Below are positions 1 to 12,047 of a DNA stretch of 64,000 bases, piece after piece (the first letter of the stretch is position 1; every line of letters starts with the position of its first letter). Below the pieces are notes generated by a model. It was not told where the DNA came from. It saw only the letters and a list, made by a program, of their open reading frames with translations, and searched no databases. Origin of the DNA: Hibiscus mutabilis. Lineage: Eukaryota > Streptophyta > Magnoliopsida > Malvales > Malvaceae. The position numbers and the translations under genes are program-made. Location: positions 78,511,693 to 78,575,692 of the forward strand of contig CM033712.1 of assembly GCA_019671005.1 (NCBI GenBank). Reading direction: 5' to 3'.

Positions 1-665
1 GACAATTTTATAGGGGCGAAAGTAGTATTAATTTTTAACCTATATGTTTTAATAGATAATTTGGTACAATCAGTGGCGGAGTGGTCAATTGACCCCACTT
101 GATTTGTTATGGTATGAGATTTTTAAAGAGTTAAATGGGGTTTTCAAGGAGTTAGTTACTATTTTTCATGAAAATATTAGAATTGACCTCACTTAATTTG
201 TTTGAATATGATGTCAACAATATTTATATTGTAGAAGTATGAGAATTCTTGTACCCCAAAGTCTACTCTGACCACACTATATGATAATCTTGACTCAGCC
301 ACCGGGTACAATATATGTACTATCCATAGTCTTTCCCATCCATAAATTAGATAATATTAAGTGCTTAAGTATATTTAATCTCCCTTCCTCCTATGTATTA
401 TACCGACAATAATGTCAATCAAATTAAACCCAATCATCGACTTACATGCTTTTAAACTTTGAAAACTAGATAAATAATAGATAATAAGTCAATGCATTCA
501 ATAGTTTTAAAGACAAATTGCTATTACATAGTAGTAAATGGAAGTAATATGTTGTGACCAATTAATAACATAGGGCGAAACATTTATAAGATGATAGCTA
601 ATAATTCATGATACACTAGTGAATAATATTATAAGAACAAGAATACATATATAATATAATAGTGG
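1..665. other. AT-rich intergenic DNA
   Basis: No open reading frame or RNA gene is recognisable. A copy of the motif AGTGGCGGA, which recurs near 51.7 and 52.1 kb, lies at about 73-81 and may be the edge of a decayed transposon. The last part should hold the 3' UTR of the minus-strand peptide gene that ends at 666. Confidence 0.5.
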
Positions 666-899
666 CTATTTAGCATTAAGACACCTTAAGTTTCTGTTAC
701 ACCCGTCAATGCTCTCGGTATTTTGAAACCTGGGAACACCGCAAGTCCTGGTTCTTTGGCAGGCCTCTTTTAGGGTTTTGCCCAGGTCTTGGTAGCTGAT
801 TCCTCTCAGCTTGATTGCCTCAGCCACGTTTTCAACCATGGCTGAGCTCACCAGCAATGCGCATATCCATAGCATCAGCATCTTCTTCTCCATGCTCAT
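666..899 (-). CDS. small secreted cysteine-rich peptide, RALF-like
   Basis: Single-exon gene for 77 residues. I start at the ATG at 899 (MSMEKK) because a hydrophobic signal peptide follows directly (MLMLWICALLVSSAMVENVA, cleavage probably after AEA); the longer in-frame ATG at 959 would place polar residues before it. The mature part begins IKLRGISYQDL and has four cysteines, ending in GCNRNLRC. ISY near the N-terminus and the GCxxxxRC ending are hallmarks of RALF peptides, which bind CrRLK1L receptors such as FERONIA at the cell surface. The first cysteine pair is closer together (five intervening residues) than in classical RALFs, and no dibasic S1P cleavage site is visible, so this would be a short divergent member. 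It could instead be another class of cysteine-rich peptide. Confidence 0.6.
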   Translation of the reverse strand: MSMEKKMLMLWICALLVSSAMVENVAEAIKLRGISYQDLGKTLKEACQRTRTCGVPRFQNTESIDGCNRNLRCLNAK

Positions 900-2450
900 T
901 GCTTTGCTTTGCTGCTTTTTTTCCCCAGAAAAATATGGTAATAAAAGGAGTTGACTCAATGAATAGTATCAAATTTTTTATTTTTTTTTAGAAAAGGAAA
1001 AAGTCAATTTGATACTATCATTGAAGCCTTGTTTATGCTTGTGTTGGAGAGAAGGGATTGGGGAGTTTATGTAGTTGATTGGAGTTTGTAATTATAGTAA
1101 AAGTTTAACTCGAAAACCGCTGCATTGGACAACGATTTAGCTAAATATTGTAGCTGTTGAAAATGTCAAGAACTGGAACAACAGAACTTGGGGATTTTCG
1201 GACAATGTTTATCTTTTCTGAATATAGAACTGTTATTTGGTCTGCAATTACGTATCAATATCTCATCCACTCTTTATCCAATATAACTTTAATTGATTTT
1301 TATCCATTGTTTAATATAACTTTGAACTTTTTTATGGCTTTGGAGATAATTTTAGTCTTCTTTAAAATTTTATCAACTTAGTTATTCTAGTAGTCTAATA
1401 TCAATAATGTTGTTCCTCGTTTGATTTCGTCAATTTAGCTCTTGAACTCTATAAATTGCTTCAATCTCATCTTTGAATGTCATTGACTAACAAAGTCGTC
1501 ATTTGCCATGTCAAGCACTCAATCGTTAAATAATTATCATCGTCTGAGTTAGCATGTTCATATGTCATTCCTTTGATAAATTAATATCCTCCAATCAGAT
1601 GATGACGGGTCAATTTATATAGATGATGTGATAGTACAGTTTACGTGATTTTTTTATAAAAAATGTTAATTTTAAATAATTAACTAATTTTAAAATCCTT
1701 TATTCGTACTACAACGTTATCAAAATTTGTTTGTCACTGTCGACAAAAAAGACAAGTGACGATAACAGTTAATGTGAAAGCATATAACGACCACATGTGC
1801 AGAATTTTAATAGCTTTGTTTGTCAACGACAATCAGATGGTGAGATTAATGTCAAATTAGGTACTTAAACATTTTTTTCAAATCAATGTAGTTTGGCTTC
1901 TTGGTTTAATTTTGTATGTGAACTTAACTTCTTAGTACACATTAGTACCTAAAATTGGCTTTGGTTAAAATTAGATTATTTCGGATTTAAATCGATTAAG
2001 TCAAACGTGCTTAGATAAATTAAAAGAATTGGAATTTTGTAAAAATATAACTACTTTATTTCAAATATAATAATTAATTAAACAAATAAAACCCTTAAGA
2101 GCCAAATTGAATAAAAAAAATCAAGTTCTGGTACAAATTGAACTAAAAAGATATAATTAGAATAAAAAAAATCAAGTTTTGGTACTAGTTTGAACTAAAA
2201 AAAAAAATCAAATTTATGTTCCCAGTTGAACCAAAAATCAATATCAGATACAAATTAAACAAAAAAAATCACCTACCAAATTAAATCTTGAAGCTTAATT
2301 CAAGTACCTAAATATATATTTGTCCATCACCAAAAAAATCCAACGACCTCCCCGAAAACAGATTTACCACCATTATTACCTACACCCCAAAGTACATTCC
2401 CAGTATACTAACAGCTAAAACCAACTACTTATTCAGCCACAACTAAACCT
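900..2450. other. intergenic DNA with degenerate repeats
   Basis: No convincing gene. About 960-1140 should contain the promoter and 5' UTR of the minus-strand RALF-like gene. At 2100-2280 there is an imperfect tandem array of about 40 bp in which 'aaaaaaatcaagttttggta' and a following 'gaactaaaaa' recur; it looks like decayed transposon sequence. Confidence 0.4.
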
Positions 2451-2479
2451 ATAACTAAACAAAACTAGGAGTATGGTCC

Positions 2480-3265
2480 TTGTGGTTAGCTCGGAATGAG
2501 GTCAGGTTCAATGGGAAGAGGTTGCCTATGGAGGAGGTTTTCTACTTGGTGAAGCTGTGTTCGTTTTTCTGGATTCGTATCAAGCACGATGCACTGGTGG
2601 TTGACGAGGCACGCGTGGTTTGGGTGCAGCCTCCTTTGAATTGCGTTAAATTCAATGTCGATGGCTCAGTTTGCGGCAAGCCTGGTCCGGCAGGGTTCGA
2701 GGGAGTTTTACGTGATGCTTCGAGTAAAATCCTGGCGGTTTTCTCGGGTCCTTTGGGTATTATAGATTCGAACGAGGCTCATGCCATAGCATTTGCTCTT
2801 GGTATGTTTTGCCATTCTCAATGGTAGAATAATGCGCGGTTGATTATTGAATTGGACTCTCGCATAGCTCTTGGTTGGGTGTCGCAATTTGAACAACGTC
2901 CGTGGCTGTATTAGGAGATCTTTGTAGAGATTGACTTAACTTATGCAGAATTAGATGATGTGTGTTTTGTTCATATTTACCGAGAGACGAATTTGCTGAT
3001 GCGTTGGCCAAAGAAGGCGTGGATCGAGTCTCTCTTTTTCAAGCTTTGTAGTGAGTTATATAGTGTATTTTCGTGGCTGGTGCTAGTTAGCTTGCCTGTG
3101 TTATGTGGCCTTGGTTATTCGAGTTGGTTCTTTATACTTTGTAAATCGTCATATGTACCTTTTTTCTACGACTAGGATTAGAGAGTTTTTAACGAGACAT
3201 ATGGCGGTTGTATTCGTATGATTCTTTGTAATAAATCATATTGTCTGAGCAAAAAAATAAAAAAA
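2480..3265 (+). mobile_element. LINE (L1-type) 3' end with RNase H domain, dead
   Basis: Frame 2480-2827 encodes an RNase H-like domain of the kind at the C-terminus of plant L1 LINE ORF2: PPLNCVKFNVDGS, then GFEGVLRDASSKIL and SNEAHAIAFAL. After a stop at 2825-2827 the homology continues in shifted frames: IIELDSRIALGWV near 2845, then VCFVHIYRETNLLMRWPKK near 2962-3020, matching the usual HVyREaN..AD.LAK ending. About 230 bp of 3' UTR leads to an A-rich tail (3250-3270), the typical LINE 3' terminus. The reverse transcriptase and ORF1 are absent, so this is a 5'-truncated insertion with later stops. No function is expected. Confidence 0.75.
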
Positions 3266-3270
3266 ATAAA

Positions 3271-3949
3271 AGTAGGAGGTTATAAGCTCAACCATTAACA
3301 AATTGCATAAGAAAAACTCTTTTGGGTGGAGTGAACAAGTTGCAGCAGCATGGGATAAATTGAAACAGCTATAACTTGAGCACTTGTTCTTACTTTAATA
3401 AATTTTGCTGAAACATGTGTAGATATCTTTAATATGCAGGAAGGGAGCTCAGAAGTCAACAAATTAAAGAGTGTTGGGTGCAAGATTCTAGATTATCTCA
3501 ACTGATTCAGAAAATACAAAAGAAGCTAATTCAATGAAGAGCATGAGTAGTTTTCATCTTATTCAAGGTTTGCCTAAGTCTAATAGCAGGGATACAATTA
3601 AGTCTAATAGCAGGGATACAATTATGGTGGCTGTTGATAGGTTGAGAAAATATGCTTATTTTATAACAATGGCACACTCATATTACATTCTTAAGACAAA
3701 TGTCGGGCCTATACAAAATGTCTGTTTTGGAAGGAACTATTCAACTTATCTGGGACTAAGCACAAGATGTCTACCTCCTACCCTACTCAAACTGATGGTC
3801 TCACAGAGGTTGTGAATATCGAATGAAGCAGCAAGCTCAGGCTCAGGCTGACACACAAGTTTTGAGGTAGGTGATCTAAAGCTCCAACTTTACGGGCACA
3901 AAACACACCATATTTAAATTGGCTGGAGAAGATAGGAGCCGTGACATAC
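3271..3949 (+). mobile_element. Ty3/gypsy pol remnant, upstream half
   Basis: Several compressed pieces of a gypsy polyprotein read in order. About 3290-3370 resembles the RNase H entry (KKNSFGWSEQVAAAWDKLKQ). 3534-3830 is integrase: QGLPKSNSRDTI (the core TIKSNSRD is duplicated), MVAVDRLRKYAYFITMAHSY, and in another frame TKHKMSTSYPTQTDG. 3822-3949 gives the integrase C-terminal part LKLQLYG and LEKIGAVTY. Large internal deletions and frameshifts make it non-functional. The coding frame breaks at 3949 exactly where a solo LTR is inserted and resumes at 6633. Confidence 0.8.
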
Positions 3950-5864
3950 GGTAATCACTAATTTTATTCGGGGTATTAACCGATTTATGTTTATGATAAT
4001 AATGAGCTTCTTTGTCTATTTACTTTATGTTGTTTTGTTATTATCTGTTTAAAAAACTCAAAAATATTATACTATAACACATGTTGGTTTAATTTGAAAA
4101 AAAAGAAAAATATTATTATATGTTAATCTTACCTATGATATTGTCAGTAGTGTTAATGGGATACTATTGTAGTTGCCACATTACCGTATTCTGGTTCATT
4201 ATTTATTATTATCACATTATTTATATTATTGTTATTAAATAAAAAATAAAAAAACCCAAAAGATAAGTCATAATAAAGCCCAAATATTTGTTTAAAGAAG
4301 TCCATTTACATTTATTTAAAACCCAAAATAATATATCCATTACATGACCCAAAAAATAGTGTTTTATCCATCTTGCGCAGCCCAACCCTCACCGTCAGAT
4401 CAACTCTTAATTTAACGGTCCAGATGCACGCCGTTTGTCTCTGGCACGCGCCCACGCGCCATCAGATCAAGGCCGTTCGAATTTCAAACTGAGAGAGCCC
4501 CTTCATCTCTCTGACGCACGCGCTCACGTATGACTGTTCAGCTCTTCCATGCCGTCTGCCACGACCAGCCCACATCTCCCCGTTCGAGCACCAACAACAT
4601 GCAGCAAAAAAGAACTCAGAGTATTGGAGAGCTAAAATTGACAAAAAACATCTCAAAAACCACAAATGGATACAAAGGCAACCACAAACACAAACAGGGT
4701 CAAAGCCAACATCCGCAAAAAACTACATAAACCCGGCCAAAAATGCACAGATCGGCCAATAGGGATTAGGGAATTTCCTTTTTCTCATTTTAAAATTGTA
4801 AAATTTAAGGGCTATATATAACAAAAGCCCCGAAAAATTGTGGAAGATTTTTTTGTTCAAGGGGATTTCGAGCAATAGGGAAAAGAAACAATTCCAAGCA
4901 ATTTCAAAAGTAAAAAAAAAAAGTTTTTATTTTTATTTTCATGTCGAGTGAGATAAAGCAAAAAGGGGTTAGGGTTTTTGATTCTTACCCTTGACAGTCC
5001 GGCTTCTCCCGCACCATCTCTTTACCACACCAATGATAATTTTCTTGGCCTCTTCGGAGCCATGCATGGTGAATCGGTAGAAAGACATGCGCTGAAGGGG
5101 TTGTAGGGCTAGAGTTAAGGTCTCGATTTTATAGTTTTAGAAAGAAAAGGGACTCAGCTTTAAAAAAGGGTTCAGATCTGGTTTTGGAGGGAGAGAAGGA
5201 GTCGTTTCAGTTAGTTTTTAGGTTTGTCGGCTGCCAACACGGCGGAGGTTGAACGATTTTTGGGTTCGGCCATCGAAGAACAGCGGCGTTCATCCGAGTT
5301 CAGGAGAAAAAAGGAGAAGATTTTAAGTTTTTTGAAGAAAAGCTCTGAAAATTGCCGTTTTTAGAGAAAAAAAAATAGGTTATATATGTGCTTTAAAAAA
5401 TGAAACAAAATGGGTTATTTGTTTTTTTAAAATCCCTTCGCCCTTTGATAATAACGCCCGCGGCCATTCCGTATTTCTAAACTACACACTGGGTCTTTTT
5501 ACGTTTTTGAATCTTTCGATTTCGTCCCATGTTCTTTTCCTTTCCCCCTAGTTGCATGCATATTTAACTTTCAACATTATTTACGTTTTTATATTTCAGT
5601 CTCTATTAGCATGCTTGTTTTTATGTTCGATATATATCTTGTTCGAGTGTATACTTTCATGATTTTATTGCAAGACATGTACATGTGTTTTTATATCTTA
5701 CGTTTTATTGTTACGTGTAGTATATATGACTTCAAATTTGTACATATTGTTGCTTTAGTGACCTTTTATTTGTCTTGTTAATATGCTACGTTCTTATCCA
5801 TGTTTGATATGTTATGCTTTATTTAGTGATGTCAATTATATCCGTCTTATAATATATATGTATA

Positions 5865-5897
<33 letters not shown>

Positions 5898-6632
5898 TTG
5901 GATGTATATAAATATATGTATATAAGGCTACTGCCAATATCAAAACTTTGGTTTTATACTAATGTATATAGGTGTATACTTGTTTATGGGTTTCCTTTTT
6001 ATGTATATCGTATGCCCTATATATATGTGGTGTAACATGGCTTAAATTGCCTTATATATTTGGTTGCTGCCGAGATGAATTATAGCTTTTAATGTATATA
6101 GGTATGAATATATTCGTGTATAATGTATTGTGCGTGGGTTATATTGGCATGTGGCTACTGCCATGGTTTTCATATCGTACATATGATTGTATATGATGGA
6201 TATGATTTGGACATGAATTTTATTTTGTTTTATGTATCCGGGATACGAATTGCTAATGCGGTGCCCTTTTATTTAAGAACAAGCATGGCCAGTACCAGTC
6301 GTAGTGGTGGTGTTTTTTTCGTTTATTATCGAATAACGGGCCCTTAAAATTCACTCGCATATATAACTAAATCTTGATAACTCACAAAGTCTAATATTAA
6401 CAAAACGGTAATTAATTTGGTACCGGTCTCCGGGCGTAGTGGAGGGTGCGAAACCTTCTCCACTCGTAACCAACTCCCGAACTTAAAATCTCTTGTTGTA
6501 CTTTCGATGCCCGGTCTACCTAATCCAAATGATCGATGGCGACTCTAATTTTTATTGTTTTCAAAAATACAAATTTTTTAAAGAAAATCAATTACTCCTT
6601 TTTTAACAATCTATTTCAAAAACGTCGCTACA
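3950..6632 (+). mobile_element. solo LTR (about 2.7 kb) of a Tat/Ogre-like gypsy element
   Basis: The segment interrupts a gypsy integrase reading frame and is flanked by CATAC at 3945-3949 and 6633-6637, a 5-bp target duplication. Removing it restores the frame from VTY to KSELPAE. Its right part (6420-6560) has the signature seen in LTRs of the Tat/Ogre lineage: 'ctccgggcgtagtggagggt', 'accaactcccgaac' and 'gatggcgactct'. It ends 'cgtcgctaca'; the left end reads GGTAATCAC where TG would be expected, so the terminal base seems mutated. No internal retroelement genes are present, as expected after LTR-LTR recombination. Strand is inferred from the signature order. ORFs inside it (for example 4462-4730) are not credible genes. 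Confidence 0.75.
5867..5895. repeat. (AT)n microsatellite
   Basis: About 14 uninterrupted AT dinucleotides inside the solo LTR; the surroundings are also rich in TATATA. Confidence 0.9.
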
Positions 6633-6790
6633 CATACAAATCAGAGTTACCAGCAGAACCTTGCATCCACCCATTCTTTCACGTTTCACAAACTCAATAC
6701 CATTGCTAGTTGCTACAAGATGCGTAGAGATCAAGAACTATGCTTCCTTTATACAATGGACCAATTCCTTTCGCCAGCATGATTTCCTAA
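6633..6790 (+). mobile_element. Ty3/gypsy pol remnant, downstream half
   Basis: Continuation of the gypsy integrase C-terminus interrupted by the solo LTR. From 6638 the frame reads KSELPAEPCIHPFFHVSQ, which matches the 'LPaxxxIHPVFHVSQL' motif preceding the chromodomain region of Ty3/gypsy polyproteins. Homology fades after about 6700 with stops. The first five bases are the second copy of the CATAC target duplication. Confidence 0.75.
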
Positions 6791-6799
6791 TTTTTATCA

Positions 6800-7844
6800 C
6801 CCAGGAGAAGGATCATTTCAAGATCTGAGGGAGTTGTCTTTTAATTTCTTACTACAACCCACCTATTTATTTGAGGTATAAGGGGGTGATTTTGTTTTTG
6901 TTATAATCTTAAATCTACAATGTTGTCCCTCTTTTTTAATCTTCTAAAATCAATGTCTTATCTTTTTTAATCTAATCAATTGACATTTTTAATCTAATCA
7001 ATTTAATCGGCGTACACATAAATCATATCAATCTTACTTTTTGATATCAATCTAACTTTTCGATTGTAGTTGACCGACAAAGTCATTACATTTTGTACAT
7101 GTGACTTCTATATTCTTATACATCAATCATTATCTGTGTTTTAGAATTATTTATTTTAAAATTAAAGATTTAAAAATTTTAAACAAACAGTTAGCGATAT
7201 AATCAATAAAAAAATATTAATACAATTCATGAGTTTGAGAATTAAATTGATACAAAAAATAAATAAAAAAATAACAATGCTGATTTTAAATGACTACAAA
7301 GACTACATTGATAATACAACATTATTGATTTAAAATTATTACGGAAAAAATTACCCATTAAATCTTTATTTTATTTGCATTTTACTGTATGTCAGACGGT
7401 GTTTTTTGAAGGGCGAATGAAAGAGTTAAGAACATTATCGAGATTATCCCCCTATTTTCATCTCTGCAAGTAAACTCTTAAGCCAAAATGTAGAAACAAA
7501 ATCGGAAGAAAAATGCCTACAAAATTTGGATATCCTAATTTCAATGTGACAATTTGGCCTCCATTATAAACAACAAAATTCGGGACACAAATATTGTAGG
7601 GAGCAACTGAGGCCTGAAATTTCTGGTTTCTATATCTTCATATATAGGGAGTGGTAATTAAACTGATATTATGAAAACCCATATACGAAAAAACTGGGCT
7701 CTTCTGTATACAATCTCTATTCCCGATGAACAAACACCGATGTGCGCCATGGAAAAACTTCGGCAGGAATGATACCAAACTTCGCACTCTGCTCTTGAAA
7801 CTCCAAGAAATAATACAATATTTATAGATCAATGGAGCAGACTT
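6800..7844. other. intergenic DNA and GCN1 3' UTR
   Basis: No gene in 6800-7400, an AT-rich stretch. About 7450-7844 lies directly downstream of the GCN1-like stop codon on the minus strand and should contain its 3' UTR and polyadenylation signals. I cannot place the poly(A) site. Confidence 0.45.
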
Positions 7845-9349
7845 TTAGCTGCTTGCTGCTTCACCCTCACTATCATCGCTGCATTTTTCATATTCAGCAA
7901 AAATCTTATGATGACAAGATAAAAGTTGTAAAAACAAACATGTTGCACCAGCTATAATGAGAGATGTGCAATATGTCGGCGGCTACCGGGAAACTTTGCT
8001 ATGCGCCTAGCATCCAAGCCTGTGATATATTTTTGTGCAGCCTGAACATTTTCGGTACCTACAAAAATGAACCGTTTAGTGCCTTATTCTTGCGTCTGCC
8101 AACTCTAGTGGAGACAGAAAAGAGGGAGAAGAAAATTTTGCACTATAGTTAATTGTGAAACCTGTACGGTCAAGGAGAGACAACTAGCTCTCAAACATGG
8201 GTTATACAGGAAAAATACCCCTTGTCAACTGGAAGCTGTGGAGGGCACATCTTTCTGCAGCAAGTCTAACTGGGGTGCTACCGTCCTTTAAACATTCCGC
8301 AAGTGCAGGGCTGATTAATGACAGATGAGTCATCATAACCGAAGGATTTGCCTGTAACAAATGTTGACACATTTTAGGTGCCAAGCATGCTCATCAAAGT
8401 AAAAGCAATAGACCAGTTATGCTTTCAACATAGAGTTAAAAGCACGTGTAGATACTTTGGAACCCGCTTTTATAGCAGATAATGCCCTTCTCCTTACTTC
8501 ACTTGAGTCATCACGCAATGCGGACAGTACAGATGAAAGAACATCGAAAAGTGGAGTGGAGTTTAGGGGTTCTCTTTGAACTTGATACAGTAAAAGCTTC
8601 CCCAATGCCTTGGTTGAAGTTTCACGAAGTGGGAACTATATACAAGAAAGGGTCAGAAATTGGCAATAAGTAAAAAAAATAGAATGAAATCTGTTAGAAT
8701 TGCAACCTTTTCATCTTTCAAGCAGCTTTTGAGACAGAGTAAAATAGATGGGCACTCCTGGGACATAAATATGGTGGAAGGGTTATGCCTGAGCAAGGAG
8801 GAGAATGTGAGAACTGCACCATGACGATCAGCCCAGTTTGAAGAAGAGGACAGTTCTAGTAGTTCTTGAAGAAGGTCTGACAGCTCAGAATCTTCCATAT
8901 ACTGCAGTACCATTATTTAGAGAGATGTCAAAAGACAATTGAAGAAAATTATAATAGATTCAGAATGAGCAAACTGATAAATAGCACAGCAAATATTGTA
9001 CATATCAACTAGATGGAAAAACTAGTCACTAGTACAACTGATGAATTCATCACCAACTAGGGCCAAAAGGATAAAAATATGCCGTCATCTAGCATTGTCC
9101 ATGAGAATAAAATAGCAGCAAAACTAAAAGAGTACTACTTGACTAATAGTTCTATCTGCCAAGTACCTGTGATATGACACCCAATATGCTTGAAGCAAAC
9201 ATTCGAACTTGGTCATCATCATGATGAATTAAATCCTTGAGAAGAGTATATACACGAGTCCTAGTAGCTGGGCTCACACTCTTACCAGCATGCTTTACCA
9301 CACCTTTTAAAGCAGTCAATATGGCCTCCCTTACTCCAGAATCAGATGT
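7845..9349 (-). CDS. GCN1-like gene, exons 55-60 (C-terminus)
   Basis: Exons: 9167-9349, 8707-8901, 8456-8635, 8219-8351, 7987-8058 and a terminal exon 7845-7894. They encode SGVREAILTALKGVVKHAGK, NWADRHGAVLTFSSLLRHNP, DDSSEVRRRALSAIKA, SPALAECLKDGSTPVRLAAE and ENVQAAQKYITGLDARR. The acidic tail EYEKCSDDSEGEAASS fits the family, but it can only be joined in frame if the acceptor is TG (7895-7896) where TTTTTGCAG would be expected. The nearest upstream AG (at 7905-7906) gives a stop after three residues. A stop codon TAA lies at 7845-7847. Confidence 0.75.
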
Positions 9350-9411
9350 CTGAACATCAAATATTAGTAACTAACATCATCCAATTTTAAGATAATGTGC
9401 CATACAGAGAC

Positions 9412-9650
9412 TGTAGAAAGTAGTGAAAACAGAAGAGAGAGTGTTCTGTTATTCAATATCAAATAGGTTACAACATAGAACTCTTTTATAGAGTCCTTAA
9501 AAATTTATCTTTAACTAGGAATCCTAATAATAGAAGACTTCTTATCTACTAACGGATAACTCTTAGTCTTTATCCTACTAACAGATAACTCTTAGTCTTT
9601 TACATAACTTACAAGTCTTTTACATAATATACAAGCCGTATTATACTACA
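9412..9650 (-). repeat. 3' LTR of the intronic copia element
   Basis: 239 bp, TGTA...TACA termini, nearly identical to 14692-14923. It is preceded (element sense) by a polypurine tract. Confidence 0.93.
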
Positions 9651-9657
9651 CTCCCCC

Positions 9658-9981
9658 TCAAGCTGGAGAGTATACGTTGTATAGTCCCAGCTTGGATAAG
9701 AACTCATCAAAAACTGATTTGGGTAAGGCTTTTGTAAGTACATCAACTAGTTGTCCTTCTGTAGGGATGTATGACAAAGAAGCTACCCCATTGTTAATCT
9801 TTTCTGAAATAAAATGCTTGTCTATTTCAACATGTTTTGTTCTATCATGTTGAACTGGATTCCTAGCAATTTGAATTGCTAATTGGTTATCACACAAAAC
9901 CTCAAACTTATTTTCTTGGTCTGTGTTTAACTCCCTCAGTAACTTAAGTAACCAAATTCCTTCGCACATTCCTAGTGCCAA
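9658..9981 (-). CDS. copia RNase H domain (C-terminus of pol, remnant)
   Basis: The frame encodes the end of a copia polyprotein: EVLCDNQLAIQIARNPVQHD, RTKHVEIDKHFISEKI and VDVLTKALPK, matching the DNxxAIxIAxNPVxHxRTKHIEID and ADxLTK motifs of copia RNase H. The stop TGA at 9658-9660 overlaps the polypurine tract. Homology continues upstream (9990-10380) in broken frames, so the domain is not expressed as a full protein. Confidence 0.85.
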   Translation of the reverse strand: MALGMCEGIWLLKLLRELNTDQENKFEVLCDNQLAIQIARNPVQHDRTKHVEIDKHFISEKINNGVASLSYIPTEGQLVDVLTKALPKSVFDEFLSKLGLYNVYSPA

Positions 9982-10539
9982 AGCTCGAATTCGCTTCGCA
10001 CCGCTTTACGAGACAATCGATTGCTTCTTACATCTCCGTGTCACGAGATTTCCACAAATGTAAGTACACAAGAGCTACCGGTTGATCTCCTTTCGGTGAG
10101 TTCTCCAACCCAGCTAGAGTCGGTGAATACTTTCACGATCTGTCTGTGTCTTTTTAAACAATAAACCATGTCCGTGAGTCTTCTTCAAGTACCTAAGAAT
10201 TCTGTTTGTTGCTGCCATGTGTTCTTCATTGGGATTGGTCATATCTTTGACTTATCACGTTTCTCGGAAAAGCAATGTCCGCCTGGTTAGTGATAGATAG
10301 ATTAATTTTCCCACTAATCTCTCACTTTGTCTTTGTCAACTAAAGAGCTGTTTCATTAGTAAATTTCAAGCCAACTTCCATTGGTGTATCTACTGGTTTA
10401 CACCCCAAAGCATTCCAGCTTCATTTAGTAAATCAAGGACACACTTCCTCTGATTTATCACCAACCCCTTACTTGACCTTGCAACCTCCATGCCCAGAAA
10501 GTATCTAAGCTTCCCTAAGTCCTTTGTTTCAAACTCTAT

Positions 10540-11250
10540 TCAAAGATTCTTCAAGCGACTAATTTCTTCATCATCATCCCCTGTCAAGATTATATCATCC
10601 ACATAAACAATCAAGATAACCCTTTTATTTTTTGAAGTTACCTTAATAAAGAGTGTATGATCAGCTAGTGACTGCCTGTATCCATTCTTTAGAATAACTC
10701 TAGTAAACCTGTCAAACCAAGCTTGAGGGGACTGCTTTAGACCATAAAGTGACTTGTTGAGCTTACAAATTTTCTGATTTCCTTCAACTGATTTCAGACC
10801 AGGTGGGATCTTTATATAAACTTCCTCCTCTAACTTCCCATTAAGAAATGCATTCTTGACATCATGTTGGTGCAGTTCCAATCATTGTTGACAAAGAAGA
10901 CTTAACAAAACTCGAATAGTGTTGAGTTTTGCCACTGGAGCAAAAGTTTCAAATAATCAATCCCATAGGTCTGTGTATACCCTTTAGCAACGAGCCTTGC
11001 TTTATATCTCTCGCAAACGCCATCGAGTTATATTTCACGAAAAAAACCCATTTACAACCGACAAGTTTTTTACCTTGGGGAAGATCCATTATTGTCCAGG
11101 TACCATTTTTCTCAAGTGCACTGATATCTTCTTCAACAACCCTTCTCCACTTAGGATGCTTTAGTGCCTCAACAACAGTTGTAGGAATTTCTTTTTCATC
11201 TAAACTTGTTTGTAAAAGCTTTAAAAGATGGCATCAAAGAACTGTAAGCA
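10540..11250 (-). pseudogene. copia reverse transcriptase (remnant)
   Basis: 10540-10881 reads HQHDVKNAFLNGKLEEEVYI, KLNKSLYGLKQSPQAWFDRF and the catalytic VYVDDIILTG, diagnostic of copia reverse transcriptase. Upstream (10930-11240) a shifted frame gives ALKHPKWRRVVEEDISALEK and GKKLVGCKWVF, the domain's start. A frameshift near 10880-10960 separates the halves, so it is inactive. Confidence 0.85.
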
Positions 11251-11449
11251 ACAAATTTGGATAAGATGTTTAGTGCACTTGTCTAACTCCTTTTCTAATA
11301 ACAATAGGAAAATCATCCAGCATTAGGAGTAGTAGACTCACGGATCAAATTTCCTTCATCTTCCATATTGGCAATTGGACTCAAATCCAATTCTCGGCAA
11401 GTGTCAGATTGCAAGATGGCCTCGGGTATAGTTTTCTTTCTCCTTGTAT

Positions 11450-11940
11450 AGGTCAAAAGTTGTTTGGGAGGAGTAGGTGTTTTGGAAGGATTTTGAGAAG
11501 TTCTTTGGTGTTTGTGAAGGGATTGGTAAAGAAGATACAGTGAGAAATCAAGGTGTTGGGCCGCAACAAGGATGGATTTGTGGAGTGAGTGAATGAAAAG
11601 TCCGGAGGTATAGAAAAACTAGGAGAAGTTACGATGTTGGTAAGAAGGCTGAAAATCATCCCAAGTCTCCCCATGAATTGCACCTTAGTAAAGTAAGGGT
11701 CATGTTCAAAAAAGGTAAGATCCATAGTAACAAAAAAATTTGAGATGTGGGGTGATAAATCTGTTGAAAGCTTGCTAACAGATATAAGATTGCAAGCAAG
11801 ATTGGGGACAAATAAGACACATCATGGAGCAAATGATTTTCATTAATACTAATAGAACCACAAAACCTGAATTTGAGAAAGGGAGCCATCAAAAATTTTA
11901 ATAGATCTACCAAGAAGAAGATGCTATGTATTTAAGGAAC
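11450..11940 (-). pseudogene. copia protease and integrase-tail remnant
   Basis: About 11740-11900 corresponds to the protease C-terminal part (DGSLSQI..., then VLFVPNLACNLISVSKLSTD in one frame). About 11660-11725 reads FEHDPYFTKVQF, the 'MDVTFFEnqPYF' linker that follows integrase. The integrase catalytic core between them is missing, so an internal deletion has joined the two. Several stops are present. Confidence 0.7.
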
Positions 11941-12047
11941 AATTCCTTGTTACCCGAAATATATGGTCGACGCCTCAGTCGATGATCCAGGTTGGAGTAA
12001 GTTGTGCGATAAAAGGGTCAGTAGGGAAGGAGGTACCTTGATTTCTT

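Noticed and set aside
1157..1381. 74-residue ORF near the RALF-like gene
   Set aside because: AT-rich translation with no signal, no conserved motif and no promoter context.
4462..4730. Two opposing ORFs around 4.5-4.7 kb that look like a small gene
   Set aside because: They fall within the Tat-like solo LTR between the CATAC duplications and have no start context or homology.
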